In this document: in pieces, positions 45,126 through 53,143 of the stretch | How the letters are laid out: each line of letters starts with the position of its first letter | How positions within the stretch are numbered: position 1 is the stretch's first letter | Assembly (NCBI RefSeq): GCF_003002825.1 | Contig: NZ_PVTE01000011.1 | Location: 62,001-126,000 of the forward strand | Origin: Spirosoma oryzae | Lineage (GTDB): Bacteria; Bacteroidota; Bacteroidia; Cytophagales; Spirosomataceae | DNA: 64,000 nt | Reading direction: 5' to 3' | The notes under the pieces: model-generated | The model's database searches: none | Told to the model about the DNA's origin: nothing | What the model saw: the letters and a program-made list of their open reading frames with translations, nothing else | Position numbers and translations under genes: made by a program

Positions 45126-45236
45126 ATGCTACTCGACGCAACCTGGCATTTCTTCTACGATCCTGCTACCACCTTTATTCGACTTCAGATTCGATCCGGA
45201 ACGATCGTTCGGGAGCATCGCATCTATCTGAATTAA
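45126..45236 (+). CDS. Microprotein b (36 residues), more divergent member
   Basis: An ATG frame that begins MLLDATWHFFYDPATT and ends HRIYLN. Shifted by one residue it shares Thr-Trp (T6/W7), F9 and the end I-x-L-N with microprotein a. The cysteine of a and c is absent. It lies between a and c on the same strand. It is less sure than the other two. Confidence 0.35.
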   Translation: MLLDATWHFFYDPATTFIRLQIRSGTIVREHRIYLN

Positions 45237-45318
45237 CGTTTATCGGCACTATTTTCACCGATGACACAACCGGGTTGAGGGCAATTAACGTACGTACGGT
45301 AGCCTCAAGACAAAACCC

Positions 45319-45432
45319 ATGAATTTTAAGTACGTATACTGGTGCTTCAAGCAACTGGACGATCCCCTATGTATGCAGGTCATTGCGTACTCCGACCGCT
45401 TTGCCGCTAGCTGGTTCATCCACGTCAACTAA
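45319..45432 (+). CDS. Microprotein c (37 residues), member of a tandem family
   Basis: An ATG frame that begins MNFKYVYWCFKQLDDP, contains CMQVIAYSDRF and ends SWFIHVN. Eleven positions, counting Met1, match microprotein a without gaps. No signal peptide or long hydrophobic run is present. The 1.1 kb stretch 44541-45654 has no larger gene; only these frames stand out in it. Confidence 0.5.
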   Translation: MNFKYVYWCFKQLDDPLCMQVIAYSDRFAASWFIHVN

Positions 45433-45654
45433 CGGTTGTCATGCTGCTGCGACGAATACGCATTGGTGGCTGTTTGGTGTAATGTAATACTTACATGAGA
45501 GACTAAGTAGAATTCTGTGGAAAACGTAGTCGGTTGGCTACCTGTGTGGCAAGTCGAGAGCTGTAGCGGGGAGCGAATCGATTGAAACAACAACGGTTGG
45601 GTAAGGTTACAAACGTAGGTCGGTCGGTACACAGAGCGGCTGTACGACGATTTC

Positions 45655-46719
45655 ATGGACAATCCTTCCCCTCGGCTCGATACCGCCACCTTCGCGCAAC
45701 GCGTATCCATCACAGTTGGTATTACTATTCTCTTTGTGCTGCTTGTCTGGCTATTCGGCGTCAGCTTCAACGTCTTCCTGCTGATCGTAGCCTCCCTGTT
45801 GATTGCCCTGCCACTCCGGGCCGGTGCCCGTAAACTGCACGACCGATTTGGGTTGAACGAAACCCTCGCATTGACACTCGTTATCGTTGGTGTGCTGGGC
45901 ATACTGTCGTTGATGGTGTGGCTACTGGCATCACGTATCAGCGAACAGATAACGGAGTTTCAGGAGCAGACACCCGAAGCAATCCGGAATTTTCAACAGC
46001 GGCTGTCGTCCTCGAAATTGGGTCAGCAAGTAGTCGGCAGTTTGCCCAATCCATCCGAACTGATGAAAAACGGATCGAAACTGCTGACGCAGGCCACGGG
46101 TGTCTTGTCGGGAACGTTCGGGGCGCTTAGTAACGTCTATGTAGTGCTGTTCATGGCCGCGTTTATCATTGCCGACCCGACGCTGTATCGGCGGGGAATT
46201 ATCTGGCTGGTACCCCAAAAAGGCCGGAAGCGGACGGGCGAAATCCTGGACAAGCTCGACAAAACGCTGGTAAACTGGCTGTTGGGTCAACTTTTTTCCA
46301 TGACGGTCGTGGGCGTACTGACTGCGATCGGGTTATGGGTGCTGGGCGTTCGACTGGCGGGCGTACTGGCCCTGTTCGCCGGGCTTATCTCGTTCATTCC
46401 CAACCTGGGGCCTATTATCGCGCTGATTCCGGCACTCCTGTTCGCCTTTCTCGACGGTCCACAACAGGCGCTATACGTACTGATCCTGTATCTGGGCGTT
46501 CAGACGATCGAAAGTAGTCTGGCAACGCCACTCGTACAGAAAAAGATGATCGACATGCCGCCCGCGCTGGTGTTTGGGTCGCAGCTGGTTATTGGTGCGT
46601 TTGGCGGTATTCTGGGGCTGATGCTGGCTACACCGATTGTGGCTATGCTGATGATTCTTGTGCAGACCCTCTATGTACAGGATATTCTGGGTGATGAAAC
46701 GATGAACGTAGATTCGTAG
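45655..46719 (+). CDS. AI-2E family transporter
   Basis: A 354-residue polytopic membrane protein of the PerM/YhhT (AI-2 exporter) family. The first helix pair is at about residues 17-55 (VGITILFVLLVWLFGVSFNVFLLIVASLLI). A cytoplasmic or amphipathic central part (about 100-150) with repeated Gln/Ser and the block YVVLFMAAFIIADPTLYRRG comes next, and the C-terminal FIPNLGPIIALIPALL and VQTIESSLATPLVQKKMI are strongly conserved. The substrate of most members is unsettled. The start ATG at 45655 is the first of the frame. Inverted repeat H follows. Confidence 0.88.
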   Translation: MDNPSPRLDTATFAQRVSITVGITILFVLLVWLFGVSFNVFLLIVASLLIALPLRAGARKLHDRFGLNETLALTLVIVGVLGILSLMVWLLASRISEQITEFQEQTPEAIRNFQQRLSSSKLGQQVVGSLPNPSELMKNGSKLLTQATGVLSGTFGALSNVYVVLFMAAFIIADPTLYRRGIIWLVPQKGRKRTGEILDKLDKTLVNWLLGQLFSMTVVGVLTAIGLWVLGVRLAGVLALFAGLISFIPNLGPIIALIPALLFAFLDGPQQALYVLILYLGVQTIESSLATPLVQKKMIDMPPALVFGSQLVIGAFGGILGLMLATPIVAMLMILVQTLYVQDILGDETMNVDS

Positions 46720-46730
46720 CCGGATGCGCG

Positions 46731-46823
46731 GTTCACGATATACGGTTTACAATTTGGTTAGATAAACGCGTCGGATCAGTGCGGAGAACCCCGGTAAACC
46801 GTATACCGAAAACTGTATACCGA
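46731..46823. repeat. Intergenic inverted repeat H, heptamer class
   Basis: Left arm 46731-46760 has CGATATA, CGGTTTA, CAATTTG. Right arm 46792-46823 is the complement of CGGTATA, CAGTTTT, CGGTATA, CGGTTTA. It lies between the AI-2E transporter stop (46719) and the polX start (46861). Confidence 0.83.
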
Positions 46824-46860
46824 CCATGGACTACTATCTTGCAAGCTGAATTGGTACCGT

Positions 46861-48564
46861 ATGAATAATGCTGAAATTGTCGACCTACTCGAACTAACGG
46901 GTCGGCTGATGGAACTTCACGAGCGCGACGCGTTCAAAACCCGCGCCTTCCAGACGGCCGCGTTTAACCTCGATAAAACTACCGCCGAGCTGAGTCAACT
47001 GCCGGTCGATGAGTTGGTTAAGTTGCCGGGCGTGGGGAAGAGTGTAGCCCAGAAAATTCATGAGATCAACGAAACGGGTCGGCTGGCCGATCTCGATGCC
47101 TTGCTGGCCGAAACGCCGGCCGGTGTACTCGACATGTTTCGCATCAAAGGACTAGGCGTCAAGAAAGTACGTACGCTCTGGCGCGAACTGGGTATCGATA
47201 CGCTGGCCGAGTTGCGGACGGCGGGCGAGGAAGGACGCATTGCCAGCATCAAAGGCTTCGGTGCGAGTACGCAGGAGAAAATTCTGGACGCGCTGACGTT
47301 TCTACAGGAACAGCAGGGTAAGGTACGCATGGATCGCGCCGACGAACTAGCACAGCGACTGCGTGAACAACTCGTGCCCCATTTCGGACGTGTCGAGATC
47401 AGCGGACAAGTACGTCGGCGGGTGCAGGAAGTCGATACGGTACAGCTCCTGTTACAGACAACCGATCCGCTGTCAGCCATGCTTACACTACGCGGCCTAC
47501 CAAACCTGACGATCAACGAACGGGAGTCGTCGCCGTTCGTGTGGCGGGGCAAAGCTGAAGGGTATGACGTGGCTATCGAGCTACGGCTGGAAGCCCCCGA
47601 TCAGCTTGACCGGCAACTGTTCATTCAGTCGGCCGCCGGCGCGCACCTGAAACAGCCGGGGTCGGCGGGTGTGGCGCTATTGCAGGCAGCATACATCAGC
47701 AACGACCCGAGTGAAACGGCCATTTACGAGCGGGCGGGGCTGCCGTATGTCGTACCCGAAATGCGCGAAGACGATTTTGCCTTTCGCTGGTCGACACAGC
47801 ACCACCATACGCATCTGGTTACCTGGGAAGACCTTCGGGGAACGCTGCACAACCACAGTACCTGGTCGGACGGTAAAGAATCGGTGGCCAGTATGGCGGC
47901 TTACACCCGCGAGCTGGGCCTGAGCTATTTCGGTATTGCCGACCATTCGAAAACAGCCAGCTACGCCCACGGACTGAGCGTTGAACAGGTATTGGCCCAG
48001 CACAAAGAGATCGATCAGCTAAACGCGGGCTTCGGCACTGACTTTCGTATCTTCAAGGGAATCGAGTCCGATATTCTGGGCGACGGCTCGCTGGATTACG
48101 ACAACGAAATTCTGGCCCACTTCGATTACGTCGTGGCATCGGTGCATCAGACTCTGAGCATGACGCTCGAAAAAGCAACGACGCGGCTGCTCCGGGCGAT
48201 CGAAAACCCGTATACTACCATTCTGGGGCATCCAACAGGGCGGCTGTTGCTGGCGCGGGAAGGGTATCCAATCGACCACCGGGCTGTTATCGATGCCTGT
48301 GCTGAACACGGTGTCGTTATCGAAATCAATGCCAGCCCGTACCGACTCGACATCGACTGGCGCTGGATCGACTACGCCATGCAACGGGGTGTACTGCTTA
48401 GTATCAACCCCGACGCGCACAATCTGGCCGGATTGCTCGACATGCACTACGGCGTCGACGTGGCGCGAAAGGGTGGATTGACGGCAGAGATGACCTTTAA
48501 TGCGCTGCCGTTAGACGAGATGGCAACGTACCTGCAACAGCGACGGAATCGCATAAGCAACTAA
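46861..48564 (+). CDS. polX: PolX-type protein with PHP nuclease domain and inactivated polymerase site
   Basis: A 567-residue protein with HhH motifs (LPGVGKSVAQKI, GLGVKKVRTLW, GFGASTQEKI) over residues 1-150, a Pol X palm (about 155-315) and a C-terminal PHP domain (about 322-567). In the palm the usual GSxRR reads GQVRR at 182-186, the DXD strand reads VDTVQ at 191-195, and the third acidic strand reads AIELRL at 238-243, so the metal-binding aspartates are lost. The PHP ligands are intact: HNHS at 330-333, DHS at 361-363, E402, H429, H457, N490 and NPDAH at 516-520. It is probably a 3'-5' exonuclease or AP-type repair nuclease only. A small gene follows after 5 bp. Confidence 0.87.
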   Translation: MNNAEIVDLLELTGRLMELHERDAFKTRAFQTAAFNLDKTTAELSQLPVDELVKLPGVGKSVAQKIHEINETGRLADLDALLAETPAGVLDMFRIKGLGVKKVRTLWRELGIDTLAELRTAGEEGRIASIKGFGASTQEKILDALTFLQEQQGKVRMDRADELAQRLREQLVPHFGRVEISGQVRRRVQEVDTVQLLLQTTDPLSAMLTLRGLPNLTINERESSPFVWRGKAEGYDVAIELRLEAPDQLDRQLFIQSAAGAHLKQPGSAGVALLQAAYISNDPSETAIYERAGLPYVVPEMREDDFAFRWSTQHHHTHLVTWEDLRGTLHNHSTWSDGKESVASMAAYTRELGLSYFGIADHSKTASYAHGLSVEQVLAQHKEIDQLNAGFGTDFRIFKGIESDILGDGSLDYDNEILAHFDYVVASVHQTLSMTLEKATTRLLRAIENPYTTILGHPTGRLLLAREGYPIDHRAVIDACAEHGVVIEINASPYRLDIDWRWIDYAMQRGVLLSINPDAHNLAGLLDMHYGVDVARKGGLTAEMTFNALPLDEMATYLQQRRNRISN

Positions 48565-48569
48565 ACCAC

Positions 48570-48809
48570 ATGACAAACAAGACACTTTACTTCCTGTCGC
48601 AAACGTACCGGCAGGTACAGCTATCAGTTGCCAAAGGGGCTGTACCCTATCCACACAGCGATTTCGCTCGTCAGTTCGATCAGCTATTGACGGCCTTGAA
48701 CGACGAAGACGCGGCTCGCGCTCTGGTAATCAACCTGGTCGAAGAAGCCGCAGCCGCCAACGAAAACACCGACTACTTCCGCCGGCGGCTCGCCGAAGAA
48801 GCTGAATAA
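48570..48809 (+). CDS. Hypothetical 79-residue protein downstream of polX
   Basis: A small acidic, mostly helical protein that starts MTNKTLYFLSQTYRQVQLSVA only 5 bp after the polX stop. DFARQFDQLLTALNDEDAARALVINLVEEAAAA suggests two amphipathic helices. No known domain is visible. It is likely co-transcribed with polX and may be a partner, but this is a position-only argument. Confidence 0.6.
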   Translation: MTNKTLYFLSQTYRQVQLSVAKGAVPYPHSDFARQFDQLLTALNDEDAARALVINLVEEAAAANENTDYFRRRLAEEAE

Positions 48810-48812
48810 AAA

Positions 48813-48914
48813 TGTAGCCCAGACGTCCACGTCTGGTAGCCGTTAGGCTAACTGCTTATGGCGACAGCTTTTTGGTCGCTGCCGCGCCCTCCAGACCGGG
48901 AGGTCTGGGCTACA
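48813..48914. repeat. Nested palindrome between convergent genes
   Basis: Outer arms tgtagcccaga... (48813-48836) and ...tctgggctaca (48891-48914) are complementary at their outer parts, and each arm is a hairpin itself: ccagacg/cgtctgg on the left and ccagacc/ggtctgg on the right. It can form a four-way structure. It separates the convergent 79-residue gene and glucosidase gene and may terminate both. It differs from the heptamer and octamer families. Confidence 0.8.
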
Positions 48915-48917
48915 AGT

Positions 48918-51587
48918 TTATCGCCCGACGGGTAGAGCTACCAACTCCGTGCGGTACTTGTACGAGTACTCGATCAGATCAGCGATCAGACCTGTCCAGC
49001 CAGTTTGGTGGTTGGCTCCCAGCCCCGCGCCTACGTCGCCGTGGAAGTATTCGTAAAATAAATACAGGCCCTGGAAATTAGGATCGTTCTGCATTTTTGC
49101 ATCGTTGCCGTAGGCGGCAATGCGGCCGCTGTCGTCGCGCCGGAAAATGTTGATGAGTCGGTCGATTACTTGCACGGTAGCTTCCTTGATACTCATCACC
49201 TGACCGGAATGCGTAGGATACTCGATTTCCAGATCGTCGCCGTAATACTGGTAGAACTTTAGCAGCGAGTCGATCAGCAGGAAGTTTACCGGGAACCAGA
49301 TCGGGCCGCGCCAGTTGGAATTACCGCCAAACATGCTCATTTCCGATTCGGCGGGTACATAGCGGACCTGGAAAATCTCGCTGTTCAGCTCGAACTGATA
49401 CGGCGTCTTCTCGTGGTATTTCGACAACGCGCGGATACCATAGTCCGACAGGAATTCGCTTTCGTCGAACATCCGGCGCATAATCATCTTCATCCGGTGA
49501 CCGCGCAGCAGACTCAGCAGGTGGGTTTGCCCCTTACCCGGCTCATTCCAGCGCGAAATCAACGACGCCAGATCGGGACGGTTGGTCAGCACCCATTCGA
49601 CACGGCGTTTGAAATCAGGGAGTTTCGAGAGTAGCTCTTCGTCCAGAATCTCGACAGCAAACAGCGGAATAAGCCCCACCATCGACCGAATTTTGAGCAG
49701 TCGCGAGTCGCGGCCGGGCGTGTGCAGGACGTCGTAGTAGAACTGATCGACTTCATCCCACAGGCTAATGTGGTTTTTGCCGAGGTTGTTCATCGCCGAC
49801 GCGATGTGCAGGAAGTGCTCGAAAAACTTGCTGGCCATGTCCTGATATACGGGACGGGTCAGCGAGATTTCGCAGGCAATCCGAAGCATGTTCAGCGTGT
49901 ACATCGCCATCCAGCCGGTGCCGTCGGCCTGCTCGATGTGACCACCCATCGGTAACGGCTGACTCCGGTCGAAGACCCCGATGTTATCGAGACCCAGAAA
50001 GCCGCCCCCAAAAATGTTGTTGCCCTCAACGTCCTTGCGGTTGACCCACCAGGTAAAGTTGAGCAGCAACTTATGAAAGGCCCGTTCCAAGAAACCGACG
50101 TCGCCGGTGCCGTTCATATCCTTATCGATTTCGTACACTTTCCAGGTTGCCCAGGCATGCACGGGCGGGTTGACGTCCGAGAAATTCCATTCGTAGGCCG
50201 GAATTTGCCCGTTTGGGTGCATGTAGTACTCCCGCAGGATAACCGCCAATTGTCGCTTGGCGAAGTTGGGGTCGAGCCGGGCGAGGGTCAGCGTATGGAA
50301 GGCCAGATCCCAGGCGGCAAACCACGGATATTCCCACTTGTCGGGCATCGACAGAATGTTGGCCGTGTACATATGCCGCCAGGTTTCGTTGCGGGCATAC
50401 ACGCGTCCCTGAAACGGTACGGGCATTTTCGGGTCGCCCTTTAGCCACTCGTTGACGTTGTAGTAATAGAACTGCTTGTTCCAGAGCATACCGGCATAGG
50501 CCTGCCGCTGAATGGCCCGCAGCTCAGTGTCCGTCACGTTCTTTTGCAGATCGTCGTAATAGGCGTCGGCTTCTTTCAGGCGTTGCTGCCAGAGCGTGTC
50601 GAAGTCCGCGAAGGGTTGCGTCAGCGTAGTCTGGTCGCTGAAGCGCAGGCGAATCGTGGTGCTGCCTCCCGCCGGGATCTCCCGCGTGTACCGAGCCGCT
50701 GCTTTGGTGCCAATCTGGTGCGGATTGACGAAGCCTTTCTTGCCCCGCGAAATGATGTGGTTGTTGATCCCGTCTTTCGAGTAAGGGCCTGCGTTCGGCC
50801 GACCGTAGAGCCGCTCGGTATTGGTATCGTTGTCGCAGAATAACAATCCGTCCGGCGATTCGCAGTAGAGCTTGTACTTGCCCAACTGCTTGTGGTTCAC
50901 CTCGATCTGCCGGTTGCCGATACCATTCAGAATGGGCCGGGCGTTGTATTGTGGATACCCCCACGACCAGGTATTGCGAAACCAGATTGTCGGTAGCAGT
51001 GTCAGCGGGGCCGCATGATCGGCGCGGTTATGGGCCGTCACGGTCACCAGCCAGTCGTTCTGATCGGCTTTGGCGTATTCGATGAAGATGTCGAAGTATT
51101 CGTCGTTGTCGAAGATGCCCGTATCGGTCAGCTCAAATTCCGGGTCCTGCCGATTCCGGCGGGAGCTTTCGATAACGAGCCGGTTGTAGGGAAATTCCTG
51201 CTGCGGATACTTGTACAGCATCTTCATATAGGAATGCGTCGGCGTACTATCGAGGTAGTAGTACAGCTCCTTCACGTCTTCCCCGTGGTTGCCTTCCGGT
51301 CCCGACAGGCCAAACAGGCGCTCTTTGAGAATATTGTCTTTGTGGTTCCAGAAGGCCAGCGCAAAACAGATGTGGCCTTTGTTGTCGGAAATGCCCCCGA
51401 TGCCTTCTTCCCCCCAGCGATACGCTTTGGAGCGGGCCATGTCGTGGCTAATAAAATTCCAGGCGTCACCGTAGGGAGAGTAATCTTCCCGAACCGTACC
51501 CCAGGCACGCTCGGTCAGGTAGGGGCCCCACTTTTTCCAGCCTTTGTTATCGGTTCGTTCGCTCAGACGAATCTTTTCAGCAATCAT
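48918..51587 (-). CDS. Glucosidase, MGH1/GH63-like, cytoplasmic
   Basis: An 889-residue enzyme without signal peptide. After an N-terminal beta-sandwich (with KKWGPYLTERAWGTVREDYSPYGDAWNFISHDMARS and YRWGEEGIGGISD), the (alpha/alpha)6 barrel covers residues about 340-880. The MGH1 region has WEYPWFAAWDLAFHTLTLARLDP near residue 420, and the C-terminal part has NSNWRGPIWFPVNFLLIDSL, ending with GWTGLIADLIE. This is the domain layout of bacterial GH63-like glucosidases (YgjK and MGH type), probably acting on small alpha-glucosides such as glucosylglycerate or trehalose-type compounds; substrate not shown. It is transcribed alone. Confidence 0.85.
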   Translation of the reverse strand: MIAEKIRLSERTDNKGWKKWGPYLTERAWGTVREDYSPYGDAWNFISHDMARSKAYRWGEEGIGGISDNKGHICFALAFWNHKDNILKERLFGLSGPEGNHGEDVKELYYYLDSTPTHSYMKMLYKYPQQEFPYNRLVIESSRRNRQDPEFELTDTGIFDNDEYFDIFIEYAKADQNDWLVTVTAHNRADHAAPLTLLPTIWFRNTWSWGYPQYNARPILNGIGNRQIEVNHKQLGKYKLYCESPDGLLFCDNDTNTERLYGRPNAGPYSKDGINNHIISRGKKGFVNPHQIGTKAAARYTREIPAGGSTTIRLRFSDQTTLTQPFADFDTLWQQRLKEADAYYDDLQKNVTDTELRAIQRQAYAGMLWNKQFYYYNVNEWLKGDPKMPVPFQGRVYARNETWRHMYTANILSMPDKWEYPWFAAWDLAFHTLTLARLDPNFAKRQLAVILREYYMHPNGQIPAYEWNFSDVNPPVHAWATWKVYEIDKDMNGTGDVGFLERAFHKLLLNFTWWVNRKDVEGNNIFGGGFLGLDNIGVFDRSQPLPMGGHIEQADGTGWMAMYTLNMLRIACEISLTRPVYQDMASKFFEHFLHIASAMNNLGKNHISLWDEVDQFYYDVLHTPGRDSRLLKIRSMVGLIPLFAVEILDEELLSKLPDFKRRVEWVLTNRPDLASLISRWNEPGKGQTHLLSLLRGHRMKMIMRRMFDESEFLSDYGIRALSKYHEKTPYQFELNSEIFQVRYVPAESEMSMFGGNSNWRGPIWFPVNFLLIDSLLKFYQYYGDDLEIEYPTHSGQVMSIKEATVQVIDRLINIFRRDDSGRIAAYGNDAKMQNDPNFQGLYLFYEYFHGDVGAGLGANHQTGWTGLIADLIEYSYKYRTELVALPVGR

Positions 51588-51645
51588 GAGTATAGGTTAA
51601 TAGCGTAAAACGGTAGGTACTACCCGCTGATGGGGCAGGAGCTGC

Positions 51646-51653
51646 CAAAGATA
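51646..51653 (-). promoter_or_regulatory. Bacteroidota -7 box upstream of the glucosidase gene
   Basis: On the minus strand TATCTTTG matches TAnnTTTG, 59 bp before the ATG at 51587. The stretch 51654-51883 contains no gene that I can see. Confidence 0.5.
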
Positions 51654-51883
51654 ACAGCCCGAATGAATATAGGCAGGAATGATACCAAATTGCCTGTCTA
51701 CGAACAGAATATGTACGAGCTACCCTTCGACATGTTGCCAAGACAACAGGGAAGCGATAGCGAGACGGATCAAAACAGTGTAAAATCAATACCTCGATAG
51801 GGCAAAATTGTTTAGACGAGTCTGACTGCGTGGCACGGTCTGTTCTGTACGTAGGTCGACACCATGTAGACGAAAAGTGGCGA

Positions 51884-51927
51884 AAACGGCCACGGGCCAA
51901 CTCAAGCGAGTTGGCCCGTGGCCGTTT
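51884..51927. terminator. Strong hairpin terminator after the serine hydrolase gene
   Basis: A perfect 20-bp stem (51884-51903 with 51908-51927; core acgggccaactc) and a 4-nt loop aagc, flanked by AAA and TTT. It lies 16 bp after the stop codon of the hydrolase gene on the minus strand and would function in both directions. Confidence 0.85.
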
Positions 51928-51943
51928 AAATTGATTAACTGGT

Positions 51944-53143
51944 TTACGATCCGGCGTTTACGGCTGCCAGTACACGTTTGATTAGTTCGTTGGGGTTGCC
52001 ATCGTGCCACCGCCAGACAATAATCAGGTCGTGCTCCGGATCGACCCAGATCGTGTTCTGACCCGCACCAAGGGCGGCAAAGCTTGATGTTGGCGCGTCG
52101 GGCCAAGGTTTGGCTTCACCCGGTTTGGGGGTGTTAAGCCACCATAGGTAACCATAGGCGGGGCCAACCGGTCCGCGCGTCGTGGCCTGCTTCACCCAGT
52201 CGCTCGATACAATTTGCCTGTTGTTCCAGCGTCCCTGCCGCAGAAAGAGGTAGCCCAATCGGGCTTCGTCGCGGGCGCTGATGCGAAGACCACCACCCCA
52301 GCGGGTGCCCCCGCTCACCGACGGCATTTCTTTTCCATCGACGGTAGCCACCGCGTTGGGATAAGGGATATAACGCCAGGTGTCGGATGCACCGATCGGG
52401 TTCATAATTTCGTCGCGGACTACCTCGGGAAGGGGCTTTTTCCAGATGCGCAGTAGCGACAGGGCCAACCGGTTGATGCGTACGTCATTGTATTCGTAGT
52501 ACGTGCCGGGTGTCTGTAGCGCACGGGGTTTACGCTCCCCCTTGCCGAATGCTTCTTTACCCACGAAGTCGCTGTTCTTTCCCCACAGTTCGCCTTCCCA
52601 TTCGCTGCTCTGCCGGGCGTGGTGTTCCCATGTGATAGCCCGGTTCTGCGCCGACTCATAACCGCCGTCCTGAATCAGATTGGCGACGGGCTGGTGAATG
52701 TCGGGGATCATCTTCCGATCAAGGGTTATGCCCAGCACCGTCGACAGGACGCTTTTGGCGACGCTGTAGGTTGGATCGACGGCCTGCGTATCGCCCCACT
52801 CAGCTACGATGTAGCCGTGCCGCAGGATGATGCCGTTGGTCTTGGCGCGACTCGTCGGCATCGGGCCCAGCAGCTTGCCGAAAATGGCTTCCTGCGTTGA
52901 AAAATCGGGTGCCATCTGCGTCGTTTCCTGCGTTTTGGCGAACGCTACCGCTTCGGCCAGTTTGTCGGCGTTCATGCCCACCTGCGCCGGACTTCGCTGC
53001 GCCCAATCGTTGCCTTTGGGTGGGAAATACGGACGCGTATCGGTTGGGGGGCGGTGGCAGGCCGTTATCAGCGCGACGGCGAGGAGCAGCCATGACAAAC
53101 GAATGCGACGAGCCGGTAAGTGTTGTTCAAAAGCGAGCATCAA
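51944..53143 (-). CDS. Lipoprotein serine hydrolase of the beta-lactamase/penicillin-binding type
   Basis: A 399-residue protein. A lipobox, LITAC with Cys29, follows the hydrophobic segment LSWLLLAVALITAC, so it is probably a lipoprotein. The SxxK tetrad is S127-V-A-K130 in PTYSVAKSVLS, and YYEYNDVRINRLAL supplies the YxN motif. Close to the C-terminus, FAALGAGQNTIWVDPEHDLIIVW gives the third (HxG-like) region. The class is annotated as class C beta-lactamase-like hydrolase; most members are esterases or peptidases rather than true beta-lactamases. Its start overlaps the M28 peptidase stop by 4 bp (53140-53143). Confidence 0.87.
   Translation of the reverse strand: MMLAFEQHLPARRIRLSWLLLAVALITACHRPPTDTRPYFPPKGNDWAQRSPAQVGMNADKLAEAVAFAKTQETTQMAPDFSTQEAIFGKLLGPMPTSRAKTNGIILRHGYIVAEWGDTQAVDPTYSVAKSVLSTVLGITLDRKMIPDIHQPVANLIQDGGYESAQNRAITWEHHARQSSEWEGELWGKNSDFVGKEAFGKGERKPRALQTPGTYYEYNDVRINRLALSLLRIWKKPLPEVVRDEIMNPIGASDTWRYIPYPNAVATVDGKEMPSVSGGTRWGGGLRISARDEARLGYLFLRQGRWNNRQIVSSDWVKQATTRGPVGPAYGYLWWLNTPKPGEAKPWPDAPTSSFAALGAGQNTIWVDPEHDLIIVWRWHDGNPNELIKRVLAAVNAGS

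Noticed and set aside
45429..45902. Minus-strand frame of 157 codons at the microprotein region
   Set aside because: Half of it is antisense to the AI-2E transporter gene and it has no start context; not supported.
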